From Mesorhizobium plurifarium (GTDB lineage Bacteria > Pseudomonadota > Alphaproteobacteria > Rhizobiales > Rhizobiaceae), in NCBI GenBank assembly GCA_000824785.1, contig CCNB01000003.1, positions 1 to 64,000 on the forward strand: a stretch of 64,000 bases of DNA. Reading direction: 5' to 3'. Within the stretch, counting starts at the first letter, position 1; every line of letters starts with the position of its first letter. Below are positions 23,526-31,276 of the stretch, in pieces. Below the pieces are notes generated by a model. That model saw only the letters and a program-made list of their open reading frames with translations, was not told where the DNA came from and did not search any database. The position numbers and the translations under genes were made by a program.

Positions 23526-23935
23526 CGGTCACCATCTATCACAATCCCGCCTGCGGCACCTCGCGCAACACGCTCGCCATGATCCGCGCAAGCGGCGAGG
23601 AACCTGTGGTGATCGAGTATCTGAAGACGCCGCCGAGTCGCGAACGGCTGTTGGAACTGATCGCCGCGATGGGGATCAACCCGCGCGGGTTGTTGCGGGA
23701 GAAGGGAACGCCTTACGCCGAACTAGGCCTCGCCGACCCGAAATGGAGCGACGACGAGCTGATCGATTTCATGCTCGCCCATCCGATCCTGATCAACCGG
23801 CCTGTCGTCGAAACGCCCAAGGGCACGAGGCTGTGCCGGCCTTCGGAAGCGGTGCTGCCGCTGCTCGACAATCCGGTGCGCGAGTTCGTCAAGGAGGATG
23901 GCGAGAAGGTCGCCTACGGGCCGGGGCAAGTCTGA
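23522..23935 (+). CDS. arsC: Arsenate reductase ArsC (glutaredoxin type)
   Basis: 137 residues, normal length. The N terminus TIYHNPACGTSRNTLAMI holds the catalytic Cys in the CGTSR loop. The arginines expected for arsenate binding are in NRPVVETPKGTRLCRPSE. It reduces arsenate to arsenite with glutaredoxin and glutathione. It is translationally coupled to aqpS, and the next gene starts right after its stop codon. Confidence 0.95.
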   Translation: MTVTIYHNPACGTSRNTLAMIRASGEEPVVIEYLKTPPSRERLLELIAAMGINPRGLLREKGTPYAELGLADPKWSDDELIDFMLAHPILINRPVVETPKGTRLCRPSEAVLPLLDNPVREFVKEDGEKVAYGPGQV

Positions 23936-25123
23936 TTGGAAGCCACGGCACCGCTCGCCCGCAGCCGCCATCTCCTCGTCTCGGCTCTCGGCGTCACACA
24001 GATCCTCGCCTGGGGATCGTCCTACTATCTGCCCGCCGTTCTTGCCGCACCGATTGCCAGGGATACCGGCTGGTCGCTTGCGTCGGTCGTTGCCGGGCTG
24101 TCCTGCGGGCTGCTGCTTGCCGGGCTGGTCTCTCCCGTTACCGGGCGGCTGATCCAGCGCCATGGCGGTCGGCCCGTGCTTGCCGTGAGCTCGTTGCTGT
24201 TGGCCGCAGCGCATTCGCTGCTGGCGACGGCAACCACCTATCCCCTTTACCTGATTGCCTGGCTGCTCATGGGGCTGGGCATGTCGAGCGGCCTCTACGA
24301 TGCCGGTTTCGCAACGCTCGGCCGCCTCTATGGACACGGAGCGCGAAGCGCCATCACCAACCTGACGCTCTTCGGTGGTTTCGCAAGCACGGTCTGCTGG
24401 CCGCTCAGCGCCTTCCTAGTCGAGCATGGCGGATGGCGTATCGCCTGCCTCTCCTACGCGGCCATCCATCTGGCGATCTGCTTGCCGCTCCATCTCCGGA
24501 TGATACCGCCGTCTCCGCCCGCGGCGCCCGCGCCAACGAAAGACAGGTCGAAGGAGGCGTCGACCGCGGGCAGGACGCGGGCACGGTTCATTCTGCTGGC
24601 TTCCATCCTGACATTGGCCGCGATGATCGCATCCATGCTCTCCGTCCACCTGCTGACGCTGCTGCAACTGCGCGGCGTGAGCCTTGCGGCCGCCGTCGGC
24701 CTTGGCGCCCTGGTCGGCCCGTCACAGGTTGGAGCGCGGGTGGCGGAGCTGCTGATCGGCCGCAACCGGCACCATCCGATCTGGACGATGCTGACATCCG
24801 TATCGCTGCTCGCGGCCGGGATCTGGCTGCTCCTGGCGAGCCAGACCTTCGTTGCACTCGCTTTGATCCTTTACGGCGCCGGCAACGGCATCCACACGAT
24901 CGCGCGCGGCGCGCTGCCGCTGGTGCTGTTCGACCCGCAGCAATACGCGGCGCTGATGGGCAAGCTCGCGACGCCCAGCCTCATCGTCCAGGCGGCAGCT
25001 CCTTCGATCGGTGCGCTGCTTCTTGGCATGGGCGGCGGCAATCTCGTCCTGATCGTTCTCGCGGTTGCCGCCACGGTCAATGTGGGGCTCTGCGCCTGTC
25101 TTCTCGCGGTGGTGCGCGGATAG
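23936..25123 (+). CDS. MFS transporter of the arsenic operon
   Basis: 395 residues with twelve predicted membrane helices in two groups, separated by a charged linker ([19 protein letters not shown]). The start assigned is the TTG at 23936, immediately after the arsC stop; no ATG is in frame before the first helix. Its place as last gene of the operon suggests efflux of arsenite or an arsenical. MFS arsenite exporters (ArsK) are known from Agrobacterium, but I cannot confirm orthology, so no symbol is given. Confidence 0.8.
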   Translation: MEATAPLARSRHLLVSALGVTQILAWGSSYYLPAVLAAPIARDTGWSLASVVAGLSCGLLLAGLVSPVTGRLIQRHGGRPVLAVSSLLLAAAHSLLATATTYPLYLIAWLLMGLGMSSGLYDAGFATLGRLYGHGARSAITNLTLFGGFASTVCWPLSAFLVEHGGWRIACLSYAAIHLAICLPLHLRMIPPSPPAAPAPTKDRSKEASTAGRTRARFILLASILTLAAMIASMLSVHLLTLLQLRGVSLAAAVGLGALVGPSQVGARVAELLIGRNRHHPIWTMLTSVSLLAAGIWLLLASQTFVALALILYGAGNGIHTIARGALPLVLFDPQQYAALMGKLATPSLIVQAAAPSIGALLLGMGGGNLVLIVLAVAATVNVGLCACLLAVVRG

Positions 25124-25155
25124 CTTCGTCTCACGGCCCTGCAGCCCGGCCGAAC

Positions 25156-25171
25156 TTTACATTTTTGTAAA
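25156..25171. promoter_or_regulatory. Small A/T palindrome downstream of the arsenic operon
   Basis: TTTACA and TGTAAA around a TTTT loop, in the 167-base gap between the MFS gene and the next small gene. It could be an operator or weak terminator; low weight. Confidence 0.25.
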
Positions 25172-25290
25172 TTGCCCCTGATGGCCGGTTCACGATACGG
25201 CTGGCCGGCGGCTCGGTTCGCTCATCCACTTGTCGGGCAACAGCACTCCCGGATGAACGGGTCGAACCGCATTCAACTTGGGAGAACGCT

Positions 25291-25512
25291 ATGATTCGCA
25301 AGGTTTTGGTTGCAGCTTCGGTTGTTGCGCTGTTCAGCGTGCCGGCATTTGCGGCTACGCAGTATTGGGTGGCAAAGGACACCACCACCAAGAAATGCTC
25401 GGTGGTTTCCACGAAGCCCGACGGCAAGAAACTGACCGACGCCGGGACGAAGGCCTACACGTCCCAGGCCAATGCCGAAAAGGCGCTGAAGATGCTCAAG
25501 GACTGCAAGTAA
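25291..25512 (+). CDS. Small secreted protein, unknown function
   Basis: 73 residues. A clear signal peptide (KVLVAASVVALFSVPAFA, cleaved before ATQYWV) is followed by a mature domain of about 52 residues with two Cys (KKCSVV and the final DCK) that may form a disulphide. Similar small periplasmic proteins are common in Mesorhizobium (from memory). The start follows GGGAGAA. It has its own strong terminator, so it is a monocistronic gene. Confidence 0.8.
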   Translation: MIRKVLVAASVVALFSVPAFAATQYWVAKDTTTKKCSVVSTKPDGKKLTDAGTKAYTSQANAEKALKMLKDCK

Positions 25513-25533
25513 GCTTGCTGTCCTAAAATCCGC

Positions 25534-25566
25534 GCCCGCTTCGGCATGCCGGAGCGGGCTTTTTTC
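25534..25566 (+). terminator. Rho-independent terminator
   Basis: GCCCGCT (25534-25540) pairs with AGCGGGC (25553-25559); the inner loop itself holds the palindrome CGGCATGCCG. It is followed by seven T. It ends the small secreted-protein transcript 22 bases after its stop codon. Confidence 0.92.
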
Positions 25567-25610
25567 TTCGTCGGGACTGCCTTCCGCTGCACGTCTTTTC
25601 ACCAGTCGAC

Positions 25611-25704
25611 GCATGTCGCTTAAAATGCGCCGTGGTTTGGCTGAGCGACATGCATCGAACAAGACTCAAAGCGAGTGGCGAATCGGAAAGATCGCGAGGC
25701 GCTC
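25611..25704. repeat. Palindromic intergenic repeat, diverged copy 3
   Basis: GCATGTC...GACATGC palindrome followed by a tail containing GGAAAGATCGCGAGGCGCTC. This is the same family as the copies at 11894-11999 and 12329-12432, but with many differences in the palindrome core. Its right end touches the stop codon of the minus-strand outer-membrane protein gene at 25703. Confidence 0.65.
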
Positions 25705-26428
25705 AGAAACGGAAATTCACGAAAGCCTTCAGCGTGTGGAAGGCTACGTCGTCCTTGATCGTCAGCCCCTCGCCATTGTCGAGGATCTGCTTCGAGCCAA
25801 GGTCCACATAGGCATACTCGGTGCCGAAGGAGATGCGATCGGTGATGGCGTGCTCGAGACCTGCGCCGATCGTCCAGCCGGCGCGTGTCTGCTCTTCGTT
25901 GAAGACGGTCGTCCCGCCAACGGTCAGCGTCTGCTCGGTCTTGCCGAAGGCAAGGCCGCCATGGCCGTAGATGAGCGTGCGGTCCCAGGCGTGCCCCAGC
26001 CGCGCGCGCACGGTGCCGAGATATTTGACGTCCACTTCGCCATTGAAGATCTCGGCGCCGTCCACCGAGGCCGTGACCGAAGCGCCATAGCTGGATGCGG
26101 CAATGTCCGCCACGGCACCGATCACCCAGCGGTTGTCGAACTGCCAGTCATAGCCGGCCTGGATGCCGCCGAGGAAGCCGCTCGCGGAAATCTCGAACGC
26201 GCCGTTGATCGGCGGCGGATTTCCGTCGGCAAAGATCTGCCGCGAATTGAGGTTCATGTCGCCCACGGCAAACGAACCGAACCCGCCGAAATAGGGTCCC
26301 GTCCAGTTGAAGCTCTCCTCCGCCGGCGGCGTCGGTGCCGCCTCCGGGGCGAGCGCGTCGGCCGCGAATGCGCTGCCGGCGGCAAGAACGATCGCCATGG
26401 CGGCCATGGACGTGGGTATGATCTTCAT
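25703..26428 (-). CDS. Outer-membrane beta-barrel protein (Omp25/RopB-like)
   Basis: 241 residues from the ATG at 26426-26428. The signal peptide (SMAAMAIVLAAGSAFAAD) is followed by FNWTGPYFGGFGSFAV, the entry motif of the Rhizobiales Omp25/31-type porin-like barrels. Repeated strands (GYDWQFDNRWVIGAVADIA, VRARLGHAWDRTLIYGHGG) lead to a C-terminal strand ending FVNFRF with the terminal Phe typical of outer-membrane insertion. It probably contributes to envelope stability or surface contact. Confidence 0.88.
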   Translation of the reverse strand: MKIIPTSMAAMAIVLAAGSAFAADALAPEAAPTPPAEESFNWTGPYFGGFGSFAVGDMNLNSRQIFADGNPPPINGAFEISASGFLGGIQAGYDWQFDNRWVIGAVADIAASSYGASVTASVDGAEIFNGEVDVKYLGTVRARLGHAWDRTLIYGHGGLAFGKTEQTLTVGGTTVFNEEQTRAGWTIGAGLEHAITDRISFGTEYAYVDLGSKQILDNGEGLTIKDDVAFHTLKAFVNFRF

Positions 26429-26826
26429 CGGATACGTTCCTCGTTGGATTGCCAGTTCAAAAATTGCGTCCACATTCCTTCCCGCTCATGCATGAGCGGG
26501 TCTCCGGGGCCGTCAGCCAATTTGCGAAGACATGTCCGCTCACTGCGGACGTGAAAATCGAGTACCGCCCCTTCAACGCAGCGCTACCAGAGAAAATCCA
26601 GGTGCGTGTGGCGAATACGGAAGTCAAAATTGCAATAACGGAACAGTTGTTGTTCCAGAATTTCAGTCTTGCAAATTTGTCACACCTAACTCATTTTCAG
26701 AAAGCTGAGAGACCATTTTGGATAGGCTCGAACCGGGGCGGAAATGATGGTTCTCAGGCGCCAGCGGACAGGCAAACGCCAATTGCGGGCAGGCGCCGTC
26801 CAACCCCAGGCAGTCTAGGGAGCACG

Positions 26827-27792
26827 ATGCCGAGCGCTGATCGGGTGGCCACATTCTCAGCGGACGACATTCCCGAGGATCATCGGGACGAGTTCATTCG
26901 CGATTTCTACGGTCGCATCCAGATGCGGTTGGACATCACGCCGCGTGCCGACACGCCTCTCAGATTCTCGGCCCGCACCCTGATCCTGCCTGAGATGAAT
27001 CTCACCAAGGGCGCCGTCTCTCCCATGGTCTGGGAGCGCAACAGCGCCCTGATGGCCGACGGCAACGACGATATCATCCTGTCCTGGAACAAGGGCGGCT
27101 ACCGCTTCACCATGCCTGGGCGCGGCGACTTCAGCACCGATCCCGGCACCGCCGCCATCTTCCCGATGGACCGCCGCTACTCGGTCGCCAGCGAGGATTC
27201 GCAATGGACCATGGCGCTTCAGTTCAAGCGCTCGCTGCTGGCCCCGCTGGTGAAGAACCTCGACGATGTGCGTCCCGACAGTCTCGGCCTCACGCTCCCT
27301 GCACACCGGTTGCTCTTCGATTACCTCTGGTCACTTCTGCACATGGAGGGGCCTGAGACGCTCGCGCCTCTCGCTTCCCGCCACATCACCGATCTTCTTG
27401 CCGTTTCTTTCGGTGGCATGGAGGCCCATACGCATCCTCCGGGTGTCCGCGCGGCAAGGCTTGCCGGCATCAAGCAGCACATCGCCCGCAATCTCACCGA
27501 TCCCGGGCTCAATGTCGGCCAGGTGTCGCGCAGGTTCGGCATCAGCGAGCGCTATGTCCGCCAGCTATTTGCCGGAGAGGGCACAAGCTTTTCCGACTAT
27601 GTCAACGGCGAACGGCTCGCCTATGTCCACAGCTGCCTTACCGATCGCCGGCAGTTGCTGCGGCGCATCGCCGACATCGCCTTTGAGGTAGGCTTCAATG
27701 AGCCGTCCACCTTCTATCGGCAGTTCCGGCTGCGCTACGGCATGACGCCGACGGAAGTTCGTGCCTTGACCGAGAAGGCCGGCAACGGCTGA
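26827..27792 (+). CDS. AraC-family transcriptional regulator
   Basis: 321 residues from the ATG at 26827; the frame upstream to 26449 has non-coding character. The N-terminal part resembles the AraC_binding_2 ligand domain (GAVSPMVWERNSALMADGND, then PMDRRYSVASED). The C-terminal DNA-binding domain contains LNVGQVSRRFGISERYVRQL and RIADIAFEVGFNEPSTFYRQ. Target genes and ligand are unknown; no obvious partner operon lies beside it. A 9-bp hairpin overlaps its stop codon. Confidence 0.88.
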   Translation: MPSADRVATFSADDIPEDHRDEFIRDFYGRIQMRLDITPRADTPLRFSARTLILPEMNLTKGAVSPMVWERNSALMADGNDDIILSWNKGGYRFTMPGRGDFSTDPGTAAIFPMDRRYSVASEDSQWTMALQFKRSLLAPLVKNLDDVRPDSLGLTLPAHRLLFDYLWSLLHMEGPETLAPLASRHITDLLAVSFGGMEAHTHPPGVRAARLAGIKQHIARNLTDPGLNVGQVSRRFGISERYVRQLFAGEGTSFSDYVNGERLAYVHSCLTDRRQLLRRIADIAFEVGFNEPSTFYRQFRLRYGMTPTEVRALTEKAGNG

Positions 27793-27812
27793 AGGACATG
27801 GCGGCCGTTGCC
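27781..27812. terminator. Possible hairpin at the end of the AraC-type gene
   Basis: GGCAACGGC (27781-27789) and GCCGTTGCC (27804-27812) form a perfect 9-bp stem across the stop codon, in the gap between convergent genes. No T tract follows on either strand, so termination is only possible. Confidence 0.4.
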
Positions 27813-27874
27813 GACATCTTCGCCCGGTGCCGCATCGGTGTGTTTGCCCGCAGCCTGATTCTACGCGCAGTCGC

Positions 27875-28825
27875 CTACTTGTCCGCCGCCAGCGTCTCGT
27901 TGAGCACGGCGGCCAGATGCAAGCCGCCGAGCGCGAGCTGCTGGATGGCGACCGGCGAGAATGTGTCGAAATAAGCCTGGTCGAGGATCACCGCGTGCGG
28001 GTTGTCGGACTTGATCACCGTGCCCTTCGGCAGCGCGCGATAAGCGTCTTCCGCCTTGCCGTGGCATTCGGCCAGCCATTTTTCCGGCGTCTGGTCGGCA
28101 GCCGGCATCGGCGTGAGATGCGGGATGACATCGGTCTCGAGGTCGAGCGCCACCTTGCCCCAGTCATAGTATTTGAACAGGATCAGGCTTGAATCCCACA
28201 CTGCATGGAAGGTGGTGAGGTCGCGGTAGGTCGAGCCGTCCGGCTTCGGCCGGTAGACGTTGAAGCTCACCGTCAGCGTATTGCCGCCCTGGTCGCTCTG
28301 GTTGTTGTCCTGGCGCTCGACACAATGCAGCGGCTGCGACAGGTCGCCGACCAGATGGATGACGAAGGCCAGCGCCTGCCAGCGCTCCTCGTCGCTTTTT
28401 GCCGGATCGGCCAGGATCTTCTCCTGCGCCGGCAGCGCGCGCATCAGACAGACGCCGGAGCTTGCATTGTCCTTGCAGTCGCGCGCCGGATCGTAGGCGG
28501 TCGTGCTGGCGCTCGCATCGCCGGGCTTGGAGGCCAGCGGAATGTCGATGAAATGCCAGTTCGACGTCTCCTTGTGGTTGTTGGCCCGATAATCGTCGGC
28601 CCAGCTCGCCACCGAGGCCAGCGAGACGGTCGCCGGCGGCTGCAGCTTGAGGTGCGAGCGCAAGAGCTTCTCGATCGTGTCATAGGCGTTCTGGCTGAGC
28701 CTGTGCTGCGCAATCTCGGCGATCACCGCATGGCCCTCTTGGCCCCAGGCCATCGCCTGCCCGCACATCGCCCCACCCGTCACCGTTGTCGCCAAGCAAA
28801 ATGCCGCCGCGGCTTTCCACGTCAT
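27875..28825 (-). CDS. S1/P1-type zinc-dependent nuclease, secreted
   Basis: 316 residues from the ATG at 28823-28825, preceded by GGAGGCAAGG. The signal peptide ends before WGQEGHAVIAEIA, placing the conserved Trp and His of the trinuclear zinc site near the mature N terminus. Other zinc ligands are visible in ASWADDYR, NWHFIDIP, ALAFVIHLVGDLSQPLH and FHAVWDSS. These enzymes degrade single-stranded nucleic acids and remove 3' phosphates outside the cytoplasm, usually for phosphate or nucleotide scavenging. An 8-bp palindrome lies in the upstream region. Confidence 0.92.
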   Translation of the reverse strand: MTWKAAAAFCLATTVTGGAMCGQAMAWGQEGHAVIAEIAQHRLSQNAYDTIEKLLRSHLKLQPPATVSLASVASWADDYRANNHKETSNWHFIDIPLASKPGDASASTTAYDPARDCKDNASSGVCLMRALPAQEKILADPAKSDEERWQALAFVIHLVGDLSQPLHCVERQDNNQSDQGGNTLTVSFNVYRPKPDGSTYRDLTTFHAVWDSSLILFKYYDWGKVALDLETDVIPHLTPMPAADQTPEKWLAECHGKAEDAYRALPKGTVIKSDNPHAVILDQAYFDTFSPVAIQQLALGGLHLAAVLNETLAADK

Positions 28826-28887
28826 CGCCTTGCCTCCTCCGGGGTTCGATCCGGAAAGTACAATGGAGACTTGTGACACGGACATGA

Positions 28888-28909
28888 ACAATCTCACTAA
28901 CGAGATTGT
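28888..28909. promoter_or_regulatory. Inverted repeat upstream of the nuclease gene
   Basis: ACAATCTC and GAGATTGT around ACTAAC, 63 bases before the nuclease start codon. This is the size of a dimeric repressor operator, but the regulator is unknown. Confidence 0.4.
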
Positions 28910-28974
28910 GAGGCGGCTGAGGTAAGCGATTTTCTTATGTTCGGCGGCCGGCGAACACTTTGCCGCGCCCGCAC

Positions 28975-29007
28975 AAGAAAACCGGGCCGGCGAATTGTCC
29001 AGCCCGG
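28975..29007 (-). terminator. Rho-independent terminator of the PRC-barrel gene
   Basis: On the minus strand CCGGGCTGG pairs with CCGGCCCGG (one G-T pair) around an 8-base loop, followed by TTTTCTT. It lies 31 bases after the PRC-barrel stop codon. Confidence 0.8.
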
Positions 29008-29037
29008 GCTCTTCCTTCATTCACAGTGGCGAGCGCT

Positions 29038-29322
29038 TCAGTCGCGATGCTCCGGCATCGCCTTCAACTGATCCTTTGTCCAACTGGTGACCGCATGCAC
29101 GTCGCCGTCCTCGTCGCGCATGAAATCGAGCTGGCTGGCGGTCACGGCCACCGGCTTGGCGCCGATGCCGAGGAAGCCGCCGACATCGATGACGACCTGG
29201 CTGCCATGCAGGTGGTCGACCGAGCCGATCTTCTCGTCATCCGGACCATAGATGGTCGCACCTTCGAGGATGTCGGGGGTTAGCTCGGCATTGGTCAGTC
29301 TGACGTGGCTGGTGTGGTCCAT
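29038..29322 (-). CDS. PRC-barrel domain protein
   Basis: 94 residues. The start is the ATG at 29320-29322 after AGGAGA; the longer frame is not supported. The PRC-barrel core is GATIYGPDDEKIGSVDHLHG followed by QVVIDVGGFLGIGAKPVAV. Stand-alone PRC-barrel proteins of this size in rhizobia are often stress-induced and of unknown role. A candidate EcfG-type promoter lies upstream, which fits. Confidence 0.82.
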   Translation of the reverse strand: MDHTSHVRLTNAELTPDILEGATIYGPDDEKIGSVDHLHGSQVVIDVGGFLGIGAKPVAVTASQLDFMRDEDGDVHAVTSWTKDQLKAMPEHRD

Positions 29323-29352
29323 GGCGCATCTCCTGTGGTTGTACAGGGGATG

Positions 29353-29377
29353 AACCTCCGATCGGGCCAAGGGTTCC
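29353..29377 (-). promoter_or_regulatory. Candidate EcfG/RpoE2-type stress promoter
   Basis: On the minus strand GGAAC (29377-29373), 17 bases, then GTT (29355-29353), 30 bases before the PRC-barrel start codon. The spacing matches the general-stress consensus. Confidence 0.5.
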
Positions 29378-29404
29378 GCCGACAAAGCGAAAAGCGAGTG
29401 CTGC

Positions 29405-29818
29405 TCAGCGAAGCGCTGCCCACCCCGTCACGAGGATGAGGACAAGCGTGACCAGCGCTCCCGAGACATAGAGGATCGTCCTGACGCTGCCGCCTTTGGC
29501 CGCGTTTCCGCCGCGCAGGTAGATGACCATGTGGACGAAGCGTATCGCAAGGTGAACCCAGACAAGGACGGCGAGCGTCAACGGTCCGACGCCGACCATC
29601 ATCGCCAGCACCGCGGGCACGACGAAGGGGGCGAGCGCCTCGACCGAGTTCATGTGGACGCGGTCGATCCGGTAGAGCGGGTTGTCGTCGTCCGCGGGAA
29701 TGACCGGACCCGAAAGCTTGCCGGCAAATCCCTTGGACGAGCCGGAATAGACCGCCAGCGCCACCGACAGGAGACAGAGCGCGAGCACGCCGAGGGTGCT
29801 CAACCAATAGGCTTCCAT
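29405..29818 (-). CDS. MAPEG family membrane protein
   Basis: 137 residues with four hydrophobic helices. The MAPEG signature region reads RIDRVHMNSVEALAPFVVPA, with the conserved N and E, followed by WVHLAIRFVHMVIYL. Members are glutathione-dependent transferases or peroxidases in the inner membrane. Bacterial members are poorly characterised. The gene stands alone, 20 bases past a ribosome-binding-like GAAGGAGC. Confidence 0.85.
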   Translation of the reverse strand: MEAYWLSTLGVLALCLLSVALAVYSGSSKGFAGKLSGPVIPADDDNPLYRIDRVHMNSVEALAPFVVPAVLAMMVGVGPLTLAVLVWVHLAIRFVHMVIYLRGGNAAKGGSVRTILYVSGALVTLVLILVTGWAALR

Positions 29819-29899
29819 TTTCTTCGCTCCTTCCGATCGCTGTGGCTTGGGTTGCGCGCCGCTCCTCGATGCAGGGCGAGCTGCCGTCAGGCCACGCTG

Positions 29900-30385
29900 T
29901 CAGGCGGCCTGGGCAAAAAGCGCCTGGTACCGCTGCAGGTAGAGCGGCCAGCCCTGATCGCTGTCGACCCCGCCGCGCACGCCTTCCCAGCCCTGGCCAT
30001 GCCGTTCGATATGGCGATGTTCGATTTCGACGCGGGTGCGGTTTTCCGATTCAGCCGTGAAGCGGACTTCCCACTCGCTGGTGCGGGCGAGGTCCGTTTC
30101 GATCTGCCAGCGCGGGCTGATGTCCCAGCTCAGAAGCAGCCGGTTCGGCGGGTCGTAGGCGAGCACGCGGGCGAAGCGGCATTCTGAGCCGTCGACGCCG
30201 CGGTCGTAGACGTGGCCGCCAACCCGCGGCTCGAAGATCGTTTCCGCGATCGGGACGGCGAGCAGATTGTGCTCCCGCGGTTTGAAATTGCCGAAATCCT
30301 CGGTGAACACCTTGAAGGCACGCGCGATCGGAGCCGCGACGACGACTGAGTGTTTCACGGGCGCCGGTGCCGGTTGCTTGATCAT
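29900..30385 (-). CDS. SRPBCC (AHSA1-type) family protein
   Basis: 161 residues with the START/Bet v1-like fold of AHSA1 proteins: HSVVVAAPIARAFKVFTEDF at the N terminus, IFEPRVGGHVYDRGVDGSE in the middle and a long C-terminal helix (GWPLYLQRYQALFAQAA). These proteins bind hydrophobic ligands in a deep cavity. It is the second gene of a two-gene operon with an ArsR-type regulator and overlaps it by four bases, a very common pairing in Actinobacteria and Alphaproteobacteria. Confidence 0.88.
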   Translation of the reverse strand: MIKQPAPAPVKHSVVVAAPIARAFKVFTEDFGNFKPREHNLLAVPIAETIFEPRVGGHVYDRGVDGSECRFARVLAYDPPNRLLLSWDISPRWQIETDLARTSEWEVRFTAESENRTRVEIEHRHIERHGQGWEGVRGGVDSDQGWPLYLQRYQALFAQAA

Positions 30386-30699
30386 GTTTCGTCCTCCTTC
30401 GGTTGCTCGACGAGCTGCGCGTAGGCTGCGAGCGTCTTCACCCAGAACTGGTCGATCTCGGCCCGGAACGCGGCCAGGCCATCCGGGTCGATCCGATAGA
30501 TGCGTTCCTTGCCCGAGCGCGTGTCGGCCACCAGCCCGGCGTCCTTGAGAACCTTCAGATGCTGCGAGACCGCCGGCCTTGTTACCGGCAGCACGCTGGC
30601 GAGCCCGCTGACCGAAGAGGGACGGTCGACCAGCAGTTCGAAGATCGTGCGCCGTGTCGGATCGCCGAGCGCCGTCCAGTATTTCGCGTTAGTAGCCAC
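30382..30699 (-). CDS. ArsR-family repressor paired with the SRPBCC protein
   Basis: 105 residues starting with GTG at 30697-30699. Winged-helix motifs: LGDPTRRTIFELLVDRPSSV, VTRPAVSQHLKVLKDAGLV and GKERIYRIDPDG. There are no metal-binding Cys residues in the recognition helix, so it is not a metal sensor of the classical kind. No ribosome-binding site precedes the GTG, and the predicted transcription start falls on or next to it, so the mRNA is probably leaderless. A 12-bp palindrome covers the start codon. Confidence 0.88.
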   Translation of the reverse strand: MATNAKYWTALGDPTRRTIFELLVDRPSSVSGLASVLPVTRPAVSQHLKVLKDAGLVADTRSGKERIYRIDPDGLAAFRAEIDQFWVKTLAAYAQLVEQPKEDET

Positions 30700-30736
30700 T
30701 AACGCGAAAGCTACGGCGGTGGACTTGCCCTGTCAA
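30682..30736 (-). promoter_or_regulatory. Promoter and start-codon operator of the ArsR/SRPBCC pair
   Basis: On the minus strand TTGACA (30736-30731), a 17-base spacer, then TAGCTT (30713-30708), with GTG eight bases later. TTTCGCGTTAGT at 30682-30693 and ACTAACGCGAAA at 30698-30709 form a perfect 12-bp inverted repeat across the -10 edge and the start codon. This is ideal for autorepression. Confidence 0.65.
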
Positions 30737-30836
30737 CCCGGATGGAGAGGGCACGCCCGCGCAAACGCTACGCAGCGTGCCCTGAGGCATGCCGACGTTC
30801 TCGCCGTGGAGCGCAGATAGGTTGGTTGCCGACCTG

Positions 30837-31160
30837 TCAGCTGCGCCGTTTCGCCTTGAGATTCCGCGCCGCCTGCTCGATCGCCACGCGGTCGTTGCCC
30901 AGCCGGTCGAGCAGCTCCTGCGCCTCGTCGCCCGAGATGCCGGTGCGCATGGCAAGCGCTTCCACCGTCAGCACATCCGTGCTGTCGACCTCGCGCGTTT
31001 CGGGCAGCGCATCGCCCGCCGTCAGCGGCAGCGCCGCCTCGCGGTCGATCTCCAGCTCGGCTTGGTGCCAATGCCGTTCATGGTCGCCGAGGATACCGCC
31101 CTCGCGTTGAAAGATCTCATAGGCGCGCTGCCTGATCTTCTCGGTCCGATCGTCGTCCAT
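30837..31160 (-). CDS. DUF2934 protein
   Basis: 107 residues from the ATG at 31158-31160 after AAGGAGG. The N-terminal DUF2934 segment reads EKIRQRAYEIFQREGGILGD followed by HERHWHQAELE. The C-terminal half (GISGDEAQELLDRLGNDRVA, then IEQAARNLKAK) resembles the small helical DUF3606-like module also seen at 37.6 kb. Function unknown; such proteins are frequent in rhizobia. Confidence 0.78.
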   Translation of the reverse strand: MDDDRTEKIRQRAYEIFQREGGILGDHERHWHQAELEIDREAALPLTAGDALPETREVDSTDVLTVEALAMRTGISGDEAQELLDRLGNDRVAIEQAARNLKAKRRS

Positions 31161-31276
31161 CGCCGTTCCTCCTTGTGTGTCACAGGAACGCGGGACAGGG
31201 CGGAACGATCCGAACCGCTCACGAAGTGATCGCCGGCAAAAATCCGAACCTCCACCGCGCAGGTTTTGCGCGTGCG

